DNA of 64,000 nt, from the NCBI GenBank assembly GCA_029782215.1, contig JAKOVD010000204.1, positions 30,623 through 94,622 of the forward strand, given 5' to 3'. Numbering within the stretch: the first letter of the stretch is position 1; each line of letters begins with the position of its first letter. Below the pieces are notes generated by a model, which was given only the letters and a program-made list of their open reading frames with translations, did not search any database and was not told the origin of the DNA. The DNA is from Chloroflexota bacterium (GTDB lineage: Bacteria > Chloroflexota > Anaerolineae > J102). A program made the translations under genes and the position numbers. Shown here in pieces: positions 49,701 to 57,076 of this stretch.

Positions 49701-50595
49701 CTTCGCCCTGGACGAGAACAAGGCGTCCCTGTCCCGCGCGCGCCCGCTCCCAACGCTGGTGCAGATAGGCCAGTTCCGCGTCCCGGCCCACCATGCGCAC
49801 GGGGGACCATGCCTCCAGAGGGTTGATCGCCGCCGGCGCCTGCTCTGGGATCGGCGCCGCGCCGGCGACAGCCAACGCATGTCCTACGGCATAACGGCCG
49901 CTGCGGATGGACTCGTAGAGCTCGGTCGTCGCCGCTTCCGGCGCCGCGTCCAGCTCCGCCTGCATGACCTGTCGGCAGCGCTCGTACTGGTCAAGGGCGG
50001 CATTGCGCTGTCCCAGCCGGCAGAAGGCCCGCATCGCCGCCCGGTGGGCATCCTCACGCAGCGGGTCGACGGCGATCAGGCGCAGCGCCGTCGTCAGGGT
50101 CTGCCAATGATCGGCCGCGGACTCCTGCGCCGCCATCAGCCGCGTCAGCGCTTCGACCCACAGCGTCTCCAGGCGGTAGCGCTCGCTGATCACCCAGTCG
50201 TCGAAAAAGCCGTCGAGGAACTCACCCCGATAGAGATGCGCTGCCTGGTCCAGGGAGGCCGCTTCCGATGACGACGCCAGCCTGGCGAACGCTTCCACAT
50301 CAAGCCACAGCTCGGCCAGGGGATCGAACTGCACCGTCTGGGGGTCGCTCAACAGCATCCGCTCGTCCGGCAGACAGCGCCGGATGTGCCAGAGCGCCGT
50401 CGCCAGGGAGTGCCGGGCCTTGTTCTCCGGCCGTTCTCCCCAGAACAGGTCGCCCAGCCGGTCGCGTGTGAGAGGCTGCCGCCGGTGGAGCAGGAGATAG
50501 GCCAGCAGAGCCTGTGATTTGAGGGTGGGCGGCCTCGGCAAGAGGCGGTCCTCCTCGCGCAACTCCAACGTTCCCAGCAGGCGCACGCGCAGCAC
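46777..50595 (-). CDS. BTAD-AAA regulator 2 fused to an SBP_bac_5 oligopeptide-binding domain
   Basis: The product has 1272 residues. Residues 1-95 form a SARP/OmpR winged helix (LRVRLLGTLELREEDRLLPR, GDLFWGERPENKARHSLATA). Residues 96-240 are a BTAD domain (AMRAFCRLGQRNAALDQYER). The AAA_16 ATPase starts at MVGRDAELAYLHQRW, with Walker A GEAGMGKTRL near 295 and Walker B LLLVLEDVHWATEP. A helical TPR-like region follows. From about residue 774 to the end lies a whole extracellular-solute-binding family 5 domain: FDPILGDAGITHHVFSGLVE, AVWTDGTPVSAADFEFAWKR, FPIPRHAVKRWGEAWSKPEH, FDDVRVRQAFALASDVKTVR. No signal peptide is present, so the binding domain is cytoplasmic. This is a one-component, probably peptide-responsive activator. 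Three nearby promoters share SARP-type sites. Confidence 0.9.
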   Translation of the reverse strand: MLRVRLLGTLELREEDRLLPRPPTLKSQALLAYLLLHRRQPLTRDRLGDLFWGERPENKARHSLATALWHIRRCLPDERMLLSDPQTVQFDPLAELWLDVEAFARLASSSEAASLDQAAHLYRGEFLDGFFDDWVISERYRLETLWVEALTRLMAAQESAADHWQTLTTALRLIAVDPLREDAHRAAMRAFCRLGQRNAALDQYERCRQVMQAELDAAPEAATTELYESIRSGRYAVGHALAVAGAAPIPEQAPAAINPLEAWSPVRMVGRDAELAYLHQRWERARAGQGRLVLVQGEAGMGKTRLVEEFAQQLRWQGRRVLWGRCYEFERILPYQPVAEALRTLLPVLAPAELAALPSRVLAGVSWLAPEFGEQRPGHLPASPSVPGSDPHFDGVVRFLAELAAHAPLLLVLEDVHWATEPTLEMVHYLARSLATRPVLILLTLRPEALEPQHPLIAIRRRLGRDGLLDTIVLPPLAPEAVSLLVAEMSGASAAAPLAERLYQESEGNPFYLNEMIRALFETGTIHLEGGVWEGDFVATGNGRLPAPASLGETILARAQRVGPRTQEALQVAAVLGREFDFDLLNAVWAQGEEATLTAIEDLLRHRLVQEGTGALGRDYAFCHHKIQEVVCGSLPQRRRQHVHARVAAAMEAANSTADGAMAGELAYHFEQGRGRDSALAAKALYYLWLSGDQARILYAAKEAIDYYQRALVVANDLGDEEAVAHTLLRLGQTQHSIFSFEAAAQAYDEAFIRWQRTEAASAHSSALPPAPHPLRLLWVHYPVTFDPILGDAGITHHVFSGLVEESPEMEVIPDAAWRWELLDGGRRYVFHLRPDAVWTDGTPVSAADFEFAWKRVLAQRESPAARFLYDVEGAQALHEGLVDDASALGVRALDDHTLAVTLAAPAAYFLHLMALPVSFPIPRHAVKRWGEAWSKPEHIASNGAFRLLSWQPGDRIVLARNSGYRGRFTGNLQDIHLLLNQEARNDWRAARALYADNAIDAWMLGNMPQAALEEVDRRFRAERKLVRLYYTNAVGFDVGQPPFDDVRVRQAFALASDVKTVRDEQHKEHWVADQGGWIPAGMPGHTANACLPFDPLRARQLLADAGFPEGRGFPTVRYRTFRTPETEQTLPAIIAFWRRVLGVDVTPEVSERSAYLAELAADPAQLFAMSWWASYPDPDEPMRMGMAQVRRFTHWHNADFQQTVEDARHVLDPEARLRLYRSADALLLREAPVCPWFYPQVPFLVKPWVQHHTMPPTQGERGWKAIVLAEH

Positions 50596-50720
50596 GTCTG
50601 TGGTCCTCCAACGTAGACCTGATCAGCGACAGCGGCAAGCAGAGACGCTTCCATTCTACTCCCGCACACCCCACAGGCCAAAGTGCACCGCAGCGCCGGC
50701 CGCACGCATCCGGCAAACAC

Positions 50721-50750
50721 AAGGCCAGGAGAGCGGGGACTCCTGGCCTT
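50721..50750 (-). terminator. Intrinsic terminator of the RCC1-repeat gene
   Basis: AAGGCCAGGAG (50721-50731) and CTCCTGGCCTT (50740-50750) pair over 11 bp with an 8-nt loop. On the minus strand the stem is followed by TTGTGTTTG. It lies 60 bp after the RCC1 stop and separates that gene from the regulator transcript. Confidence 0.75.
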
Positions 50751-50810
50751 TGCGGATCATATGGGCGGGTGGACGAGAGTCGCGCCCGCTGCTTGTGTGC
50801 GGTTGTGCGC

Positions 50811-53525
50811 TTAGCGCAGCAGGCGAGGCAGGCTCAGGGTGTTGGCAGGAACGGCGATCCCCGCCGGAACCACCACCATGAGGCCGCCGCCTTCCTGCAC
50901 TCGCTCCGGAGCTTCGGGCGCCAGCAGCAACGTGGTGGCGCCGGCGTCTCCGTTGGCGGTGGTCTTGACGTCATAGAACCCTGGCGATGCCGCGGTTGTG
51001 TCAAGGAAGAAGATGAACTCGCCCGTGGACGAGCTTCTGGCGGTGGCCACCAAGGGAGTTCCGTTCAACTCGATGGTCACCGTTTGATTGGGCCTGAACG
51101 CGTGCCCGGTCAGGGTTATGAAGTTGCCAGGTCGGGCGGACCCGTAGTTGGCGGCCAGGATCGGCGGCTCGGCCGCCGCCACCGCCGTCACCGGCGTGGC
51201 GCTGGAGGCTATCGCGCCCAAGCCAAGCGCCCCGTACCAATCTGAGCCCCAACACATGACACGCCCGCTGCCAACAAGGGCGCAAGTATGCCGATCACCT
51301 GCGGAAAGCGCGGTCGCGCCACTGCTCAGGCCGATAACCGAGACCGGCGTCGGATGGGTTTCGGCGGTCGTGCCGTCGCCGATCTCGCCGTCCCCGCCGT
51401 AGCCCCAGCACTTGACGCCGCCGCCGGTGGTCAGAGCGCACGGGTGGTCACCCTCTGCCTTCACTGCCATAACTCCGTTGCCTAGCCCGGCCACGTCCAC
51501 CGGCGTCAGTCGCTGCGTGGTGGTGCCATCGCCTAGCTGTCCATAGGCATTGTCGCCCCAGCACTTGACACCACTGGCGCTTGTCAGGGCACAGGTCGAG
51601 GAGTACCCGGCCGCAATTGCGGTGACACCGCTGGTCAGTCCGGCGACGTCCACCGGTGAATTGCTCCCGGCGGTCGTGCCGTCGCCCAATTGTCCGTAGA
51701 TGTTTGCTCCCCAGCATTTCACGCCACCGCTGCCAGTGAGTGCACACGTGTGCCTGTATCCCGTTGCCACTGCCACGACACCGCTGCTCAGACCGGCGAC
51801 GTCCACCGGGGTCTTCCGCAAGGTTTTGGTGCCGTCGCCCAACTGCCCGAAATTGTTCACCCCCCAGCACTTGACGCCGCCTGCTGTGGTCAGCGCGCAA
51901 GAGTGGAACCCTCCCGCGGCCACGGCGGCGGCGCCGGTCGCCAGCCCGACCACATCCACGGGCGTGGTCCGGTTCGTGCCCTGCGTGCCATCGCCAAGCT
52001 GAGCGGCGTCATTCCATCCCCAGCACTTGACGCCTCCGGCAGCGGTGACGGCACAGGTATGGCTGCCGCCAGCGGCGACCATGGCGACGGCGCTCAAGGA
52101 CGCCGTGCAGCCGGACGCCCCACCCGCACAAACAGCCACAGGGGAACCCTGGTTTGCGGTCGCCCCGTTGCCGAGTTGACCCGTCAAGCCTGCGCCCCAG
52201 CATCGCACCTCACCCCCAGTTGTCAGACCACACGTGTGGGCCCCTCCGCTTGTCAGCAAAGCGACGCCACTCGTCAGACCGGCCACATCGGCGGGCAGGG
52301 CGCGCAGCACGGGCGCCGGAGACGTGAGCTGAAGGAATTGGTTGTCGCCCCAACACTTCACTTCACCCCCATCTGTGACGGCGCAGGTGTGCTTATAGCC
52401 CGTCGACACCATTTTGACGCCGCTCTGGAGACCGGCCACGTCCACCGGCTTGGTCTGGTTCGCAAGCGTGCCGTCGCCCAGTTGGCCGGCATCATTCTTC
52501 CCCCAGCATTTGACGCCACCGGTCGTCATGACGGCACAGGTGTGACCGGCTTCGACATACTCCGACGAATTGGCGCCGATCAGTGCTACCCCGCCGCCGA
52601 GACCGCTCACTGCCACCGGCGACTTGCGGTTAGTTGTGGTGCCGTCGCCCAACTGACCGAACTTGTTCGCCCCCCAGCACTTGACGTCGCCAGCGGTGCC
52701 AAGGGAGCAGCTGTGGCGAGTACCGCCCGCCAGGGCCGCAATGCCGCTGCCCAGACCGGTGACGGCGACCGGCGTGGTGCGGTCGGTTGTGGAGCCGTCG
52801 CCCAACTGGCCGCTATCATTCAATCCCCAGCACTTCACGGCACCGCCGCTGGTCACAGCGCAGGTGTGGTAACCGCCCACTGTCAATCCTATAGCGCCGT
52901 TGCTCATGCCGCTCACGTCGACCGGGGTGAGGCGGTCAGTCGTAGAGCCATCGCCCAACTGCCCGTACTGGTTACCGCCCCAGCACTTGACGGCGCCACC
53001 GCTGGTCAGGGCGCAGGTGTGGTCCATCCCCGCCGCCACGGCGATGACGCCGCTTGACAGACCTACCACTGTCACAGGGGTCACGAAGTCTCCCGTCTTA
53101 CCGTTGCCAACCTGTCCTTTGGCATTCGCCCCCCAGCATTGGAGTCTACCTCCGCTGGTGATAGCACAGGTGTGACCGAGTCCCGCCGCCATGCCTGCAA
53201 CGCCACTGGCGAACCCGGACATATCGACGGGGACCCCGCAACTCTCACCCGGTTTACAGGCCGAGGCGAGTTGTCCCACGACGTTGCTTCCCCAACATTT
53301 CATGCCGCCAGCGTTGGTAAGGGCGCAGGTGTGTATGGCTCCCGCCGCCACGCCGGTGATGTTCGTCAGGGGCGGAACAGAAGAGGGATTGAAGGCGACG
53401 ACGCCCGCACCATCCCCGGGGAGACTGCCTGCAGGCTGGGCTGTAGCTGTGGAAGCCAGAAGCAAGCTCACAACCACGACCAGCGCCGCGAACAACGAGA
53501 AATGGGTACCGATTTGCTTTGACAT
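50811..53525 (-). CDS. Secreted RCC1-repeat beta-propeller protein
   Basis: The 904-residue product starts with a signal peptide (basic start, FAALVVVVSLLLASTATAQP). Residues 50-800 hold 14 RCC1-type repeats of about 51 residues, each with HTCALT, KCWG and GQLGDGTT motifs. This makes two stacked seven-bladed propellers likely. The C-terminal 90 residues are an IPT/Ig-like domain (ANYGSARPGNFITLTGHAFR). Each repeat has two conserved Cys, unusual for eukaryotic RCC1 but common in secreted bacterial forms. It is probably a surface protein binding proteins or carbohydrate. Promoter C upstream carries paired TTTGATA units. Confidence 0.88.
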   Translation of the reverse strand: MSKQIGTHFSLFAALVVVVSLLLASTATAQPAGSLPGDGAGVVAFNPSSVPPLTNITGVAAGAIHTCALTNAGGMKCWGSNVVGQLASACKPGESCGVPVDMSGFASGVAGMAAGLGHTCAITSGGRLQCWGANAKGQVGNGKTGDFVTPVTVVGLSSGVIAVAAGMDHTCALTSGGAVKCWGGNQYGQLGDGSTTDRLTPVDVSGMSNGAIGLTVGGYHTCAVTSGGAVKCWGLNDSGQLGDGSTTDRTTPVAVTGLGSGIAALAGGTRHSCSLGTAGDVKCWGANKFGQLGDGTTTNRKSPVAVSGLGGGVALIGANSSEYVEAGHTCAVMTTGGVKCWGKNDAGQLGDGTLANQTKPVDVAGLQSGVKMVSTGYKHTCAVTDGGEVKCWGDNQFLQLTSPAPVLRALPADVAGLTSGVALLTSGGAHTCGLTTGGEVRCWGAGLTGQLGNGATANQGSPVAVCAGGASGCTASLSAVAMVAAGGSHTCAVTAAGGVKCWGWNDAAQLGDGTQGTNRTTPVDVVGLATGAAAVAAGGFHSCALTTAGGVKCWGVNNFGQLGDGTKTLRKTPVDVAGLSSGVVAVATGYRHTCALTGSGGVKCWGANIYGQLGDGTTAGSNSPVDVAGLTSGVTAIAAGYSSTCALTSASGVKCWGDNAYGQLGDGTTTQRLTPVDVAGLGNGVMAVKAEGDHPCALTTGGGVKCWGYGGDGEIGDGTTAETHPTPVSVIGLSSGATALSAGDRHTCALVGSGRVMCWGSDWYGALGLGAIASSATPVTAVAAAEPPILAANYGSARPGNFITLTGHAFRPNQTVTIELNGTPLVATARSSSTGEFIFFLDTTAASPGFYDVKTTANGDAGATTLLLAPEAPERVQEGGGLMVVVPAGIAVPANTLSLPRLLR

Positions 53526-53651
53526 GGTTCACCTTGCGCTGTGGCGGGCGCACCCGGCGGCGGCTGAGGCGTGCCGCATGCTGCGGAACAGGTCACTCGA
53601 CGTCCGGCCACGTCCGCTTGCAGTGGCGGCTTCGTGGCACGAATCTTCTTC

Positions 53652-53684
53652 ATCCTACCGAGCGACTATCAAAAAAGTATCAAA
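53652..53684 (-). promoter_or_regulatory. SARP-like promoter C (RCC1-repeat gene)
   Basis: On the minus strand TTTGATA lies at 53684-53678 and 53673-53667, an 11-bp period. TAGGAT (53657-53652) follows 9 bp later as -10. Spacing and unit sequence are the same as at promoters A and B. The RCC1 ATG is at 53525, so the leader is about 120 nt. Confidence 0.7.
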
Positions 53685-53737
53685 ACGCCGTCAAGCCCTC
53701 GCCTCGTCGCCAGGCATCTCCCTGCCGTTGACCCGTC

Positions 53738-54166
53738 CTAGAAGCTGTCTCCAGCATCAGCCTCAAGGAGGGGCTGTACACATGTGACGCTGGAGACAGC
53801 CTCGTGTGTGGGAAGCGGCGGCCACGGAGGTGTAGGTTCAGGCATTCTGCTAGTCAAGGCCGATGGTGCGCATGAAGGAGGCGGCAGCGTGACTAGAGCT
53901 GCCCAGACGCCAGCGGCCACCGCCCAGACCAATGTGCTGGTCGCGAGGTGAGATGCGAGGGCAATGGCGTCCTCGCATCTGAAAGAAGCGTGCTCGTGGT
54001 CGCCGCTGTTCTGATACGGGTCACCCGGGTTGGTCGAGATCTGGGCTTCGTCGGGGAAAGCCCGAGGGCGCGCCGCAAAGCGGCGACTGCCAGGTGCAGC
54101 GGCGCCAAGCCTTCGTTTGCACATTGGGCACAAACGGCACAACGGCACATCTGTCGCCGCCAACAC
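53738..54166 (-). CDS. Doubtful ORF with a Cys-rich start and one membrane helix
   Basis: The frame gives up to 142 residues. It shows a zinc-ribbon-like CRLCPMCKRRL near the start and the hydrophobic LVWAVAAGVWAALVTL, then a Pro-rich tail. Its 3' end crosses the inverted repeat at 53744-53800, which argues against coding. No Shine-Dalgarno is evident. The rest of the 53801-54367 stretch holds nothing else I can support. Confidence 0.25.
   Translation of the reverse strand: MLAATDVPLCRLCPMCKRRLGAAAPGSRRFAARPRAFPDEAQISTNPGDPYQNSGDHEHASFRCEDAIALASHLATSTLVWAVAAGVWAALVTLPPPSCAPSALTSRMPEPTPPWPPLPTHEAVSSVTCVQPLLEADAGDSF
53744..53800. repeat. Long inverted repeat upstream of the RCC1 gene
   Basis: GCTGTCTCCAGC (53744-53755) and GCTGGAGACAGC (53789-53800) are perfect 12-bp inverses around 33 nt, and pairing extends 4 more bases with one mismatch. 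No T-run follows. It may be a terminator-like structure, a small mobile-element end pair or a REP-type element. Confidence 0.45.
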
Positions 54167-54367
54167 GAGCCGGCGTAAGAAGCTGCAGCCGGCCTTTCAC
54201 CTGAAAGGCCAAAGGGCCCAACATCGACGACAAGAAACGCCAGAAGTGGTAGTACTTTTTGGTCATGCCAACGGGGCGGCAAGCAGTCACTCTGCTGGCC
54301 TGCAGCTTTGCTCCTTGAGGCATCTACGCGTCAACTGTCACGGCCGGAATGAGAATGGCCTTGACAC

Positions 54368-54410
54368 AACCATCTAAAAGTATGGTTTTCAACCACACTT
54401 TTGGATGGTT
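54368..54410. repeat. Palindromic element 1 upstream of the recombinase operon
   Basis: AACCATCTAAAAGTATGGTT (54368-54387) and AACCACACTTTTGGATGGTT (54391-54410) are 20-bp arms with two mismatches around TTC. The region is AT-rich in a GC-rich context. It is related to element 2. Confidence 0.75.
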
Positions 54411-54434
54411 TCAACCTTAAAACATCTGTATCAC

Positions 54435-54477
54435 AACCATCCAAAAGTATGGTCTTTAGCCATACTTTTGGATGGTT
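54435..54477. repeat. Palindromic element 2 upstream of the recombinase operon
   Basis: AACCATCCAAAAGTATGG (54435-54452) and CCATACTTTTGGATGGTT (54460-54477) are perfect 18-bp inverses around TCTTTAG. With element 1 there are four copies of AACCATCCAAAAGTATGG in alternating orientation within 110 bp. Such arrays suit binding of a recombinase or replication initiator, or could fold into cruciforms. Confidence 0.8.
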
Positions 54478-54552
54478 ATCCACCATACCCCTGTAATGTT
54501 ACATGAGACAAGGATAAGGCGAAGGGCGAAATAGGCGCGTGGATCTCCGCAT

Positions 54553-54598
54553 ATAGTCAAAATTGACTATTGACATGCACAAAATCGTGCGCTACTAT
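54553..54598 (+). promoter_or_regulatory. Promoter and operator of the recombinase operon
   Basis: ATAGTCAA-aa-TTGACTAT (54553-54570) is a perfect inverted repeat. Its last base begins a consensus -35 TTGACA (54570-54575), followed by 17 bp and TACTAT (54593-54598). A repressor at the palindrome would overlap the -35. Transcription should begin near 54605, leaving a leader of about 215 nt before the recombinase ATG. That leader also contains a 48-codon frame from an ATG at 54680, whose stop overlaps the recombinase ATG as TGATG. Confidence 0.7.
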
Positions 54599-54821
54599 CG
54601 TAATCAAGAAATGGCTGCAGCGCCTCGTGCGCGCGGCCATTTTTCATATCCGCCTCCAGCCAACAAGGACATCCCCTCATGACACCCACCTCGTATCGCC
54701 TCCCCCGCGCAAGACCCGCCGCACCCATCTGCCTGTCCAGGCAGAGGAGCCTCCAAGCCCCACATCCCCATTCGCTCCCCGCAGAACGTCCCGACGGTAC
54801 GGCGACGCTGCGACCGATGTG

Positions 54822-55706
54822 ATGGCCTGCCAGATCGCCGAGTTCCTGCTCGATGCCCGCGCTCGGCAACTCACTCACGCCACCCAGCGCTTTTACCGCC
54901 AGCAGCTCGAAGGCTTCGCAGCCTATGTCGCCACTTTGGGGGTCACCGACCTGGCCGGGCTCACGCCTGGCCACATCCGCTCATACCTGGCGGCGCTGCA
55001 GGACCGCAATCTGCGCCCTCACTCCATCCACGCAGCGGCCCGCGCCATTCGCACCCTGTGCCATTTTCTGGAGGCGGAAGGCATACAGCCCTCCCATCCG
55101 ATGCGCAAGGTACGGATGCCCCGCCTCCCCAGCGTCATCCCACCGGCGTTCAACAGACTCGAGGCCCGGCGCTTGCTGGCGGCCTGCGACAATGCCCGTG
55201 ACCGGGCGCTGATCATGGCCCTGCTCGACTCGGGCTGCCGGGTATCGGAAACGGTAGCCCTGAACGTGGGGGATGTGGTCCTCCGCACTGGCGAGGTCCA
55301 CGTCCGGCACGGCAAAGGGCGCCGGGAACGCATGGTCTACATCGGGCCCTTGTCCCAGTGCTACCTCCTGCGCTACCTCTCGGAACGCCGCGGGCCCGAG
55401 AAGGAAGATCCCCTCTGGGTCAGCCTGACGACGGGCGAACGGCTGACGACAAACGGACTACGTCTGTTGCTCCGCCGCCTCGGCGTCCGCGCCGGGGTGA
55501 AACACTGCCATCCCCACACCTTCCGCCGGACTTTTGCCCTCTGGAGCCTGCGCTCAGGCATGAACATCTACGCCCTGCAGCGGCTGATGGGGCACGCCGA
55601 CCTGCAGATCCTCCGGCAGTACCTGGCGCTGGTTGACAGCGACCTGCATTCGGCCCATGACCAGCACGGCGCCGTTGAAGCCCTCTTTGAGAGTGATGAG
55701 CCATGA
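54822..55706 (+). CDS. Tyrosine recombinase/integrase
   Basis: From the ATG at 54822 the protein has 294 residues, the usual size of a XerC/D-type recombinase. An N-terminal SAM-like domain (HATQRFYRQQLEGFAAYV, TPGHIRSYLAALQDRNLRPH) precedes the catalytic domain. Catalytic residues are all present: Arg140 in SGCRVSE, Lys in HGKGRRER, His232 and Arg235 in HPHTFRRTFA, His258 in MGHADLQ, and Tyr267 in LRQYLALVD. An upstream in-frame extension exists but would start inside the promoter. The start may be translationally coupled to a 48-codon leader frame by TGATG. The stop overlaps the next ATG (ATGA). The C-terminal region is almost the same as in the recombinase at the right edge. Confidence 0.92.
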   Translation: MACQIAEFLLDARARQLTHATQRFYRQQLEGFAAYVATLGVTDLAGLTPGHIRSYLAALQDRNLRPHSIHAAARAIRTLCHFLEAEGIQPSHPMRKVRMPRLPSVIPPAFNRLEARRLLAACDNARDRALIMALLDSGCRVSETVALNVGDVVLRTGEVHVRHGKGRRERMVYIGPLSQCYLLRYLSERRGPEKEDPLWVSLTTGERLTTNGLRLLLRRLGVRAGVKHCHPHTFRRTFALWSLRSGMNIYALQRLMGHADLQILRQYLALVDSDLHSAHDQHGAVEALFESDEP

Positions 55707-57076
55707 GCCAATCCGAAAGCTTCCCGTTCGCCAAATACCACATCATACGGAGCGCAGTGGCGCTGCCCCAGTCAAAGCGCTGGCAGGGCTCCCCGTGGCG
55801 CCGCCGCTATCCGCGGCTCCGTTACCCCACGCCCGCCACGATCGAACTCCCGGAACCGCTGGGCGACCGCCCACCGACGCAGTACGCGGAGCACTGGCAG
55901 CACTCCGGCCTGGGCTGGGGCCGCGACTTTCGCGCCCTGAGCCTGATGGCGGTCACCGGCTGGTGCAGCCGTCTCGCCTTGACCGAGTGGCTGGTCGCCA
56001 ACGATCCCTCATTTGGCTCCACCGAGTCCGGATCGATCAAACGCCTGTGGCAGCGCCTGACCACGCGTGAACCCGACTTCGCCGGACCGCTGGTCCTGGA
56101 GGAACGCGTGCCCATCGACCCGGGACACCGCTTCGAGGTCGCCCTGGTGCACCTGGGCATCAGTGGACGCGAGCTTGTGAACGACATGGGGATTCCGCTG
56201 ACGGCGGTCTCAGAGTTGGATCGCCTGGATCGCCGGCACCATGCCTGCAGCCAACCGGTACACACGGCCATGATCATTCTCGCCGCTCACTACTTCCGTC
56301 GCCACGGCTTCTGGACGCAGGTGGTCCCGGTGCTACCCTGGCCTCTGGCCCCCGACATCCTGGTCGTCGACCCGGTCACCGAGAGGCGGTTCTACGTCGA
56401 AGTCGAGGCGCCACAGGCGACGGGCAGAGCCAAAGCGCTGCGTCTGCGCCGAAAGTGGGAGCTGCAGCAGCAGCTGCAGGGGTTTGCCTGCCTGGTCGCG
56501 CTCTCGCCCCGCCAGCTTGCACAGCGCGTGCGCTCGGCCACCACGATCGCCGAGGATGGGCTGGCAACCGACTTGCGCTCTCTCTCCCACCATCCCGAAA
56601 CGCTCTGGACCACGACTTGGGGCAGATTCGCCCGGCGCAACCCCTTCGCCGGTCATGCCACGGACCAGACGCCTGCTATGCAGGGGGGCGGAGCGAGAGG
56701 GAGCCTGACGCCGACCCGAAAGGGGAGGGTGGCACCTGCCTGGCAGCTCGCAACCAAGACAAACCCGGCGCAGGGCGGCGATGAAAGGAGGCCAATTACA
56801 CCGGTCCCAGTGCCGTCTAGCCCGGCGGCAAAACCGGCTCCTGCCGTGGTTCAGCGACCGGCGGACCAATCACGGCCGGCGGCGGCGGTGGCGCCAAGGG
56901 GGCCATTCGCGGTGCCATCCGACTACCCCCGGACGGCGGATCGGCCCACTTGGCCGCCGCCTTCGCGACCTCAGGACCAGCCTGGCGAGCCCGAAGCCCC
57001 AGATGAAAGCCGGCCATTCACCTCGCCCAGGCCTCCCTTGTGGCCGCGCCCTAGCCCCCGCCCTTCGTCATGGTGA
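55703..57076 (+). CDS. Uncharacterised mobile-element protein with a PD-(D/E)XK-like or replication-relaxation-like core
   Basis: The 457-residue protein is coupled to the recombinase by ATGA and overlaps the next gene by 7 nt. Residues 60-190 are helical and winged-helix-like (LSLMAVTGWCSRLALTEWLV). Residues 190-280 carry WPLAPDILVVDPVTERRFYV, EVEAPQATGRAKALRLRRKW and ELQQQLQGFACLVALSPRQL. The spacing of PDILVVD, YVEVE and later lysines is that of PD-(D/E)XK nuclease folds and of the related replication-relaxation family. The last 150 residues are Pro-rich and disordered. It is probably a DNA-processing protein of the element. Function is inferred from motif pattern and operon. Confidence 0.6.
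   Translation: MSQSESFPFAKYHIIRSAVALPQSKRWQGSPWRRRYPRLRYPTPATIELPEPLGDRPPTQYAEHWQHSGLGWGRDFRALSLMAVTGWCSRLALTEWLVANDPSFGSTESGSIKRLWQRLTTREPDFAGPLVLEERVPIDPGHRFEVALVHLGISGRELVNDMGIPLTAVSELDRLDRRHHACSQPVHTAMIILAAHYFRRHGFWTQVVPVLPWPLAPDILVVDPVTERRFYVEVEAPQATGRAKALRLRRKWELQQQLQGFACLVALSPRQLAQRVRSATTIAEDGLATDLRSLSHHPETLWTTTWGRFARRNPFAGHATDQTPAMQGGGARGSLTPTRKGRVAPAWQLATKTNPAQGGDERRPITPVPVPSSPAAKPAPAVVQRPADQSRPAAAVAPRGPFAVPSDYPRTADRPTWPPPSRPQDQPGEPEAPDESRPFTSPRPPLWPRPSPRPSSW

Noticed and set aside
50811..53525. Regular approx. 150-bp periodicity that could suggest a repeat array
   Set aside because: It is the codon-level repetition of 14 RCC1 repeats within one protein.
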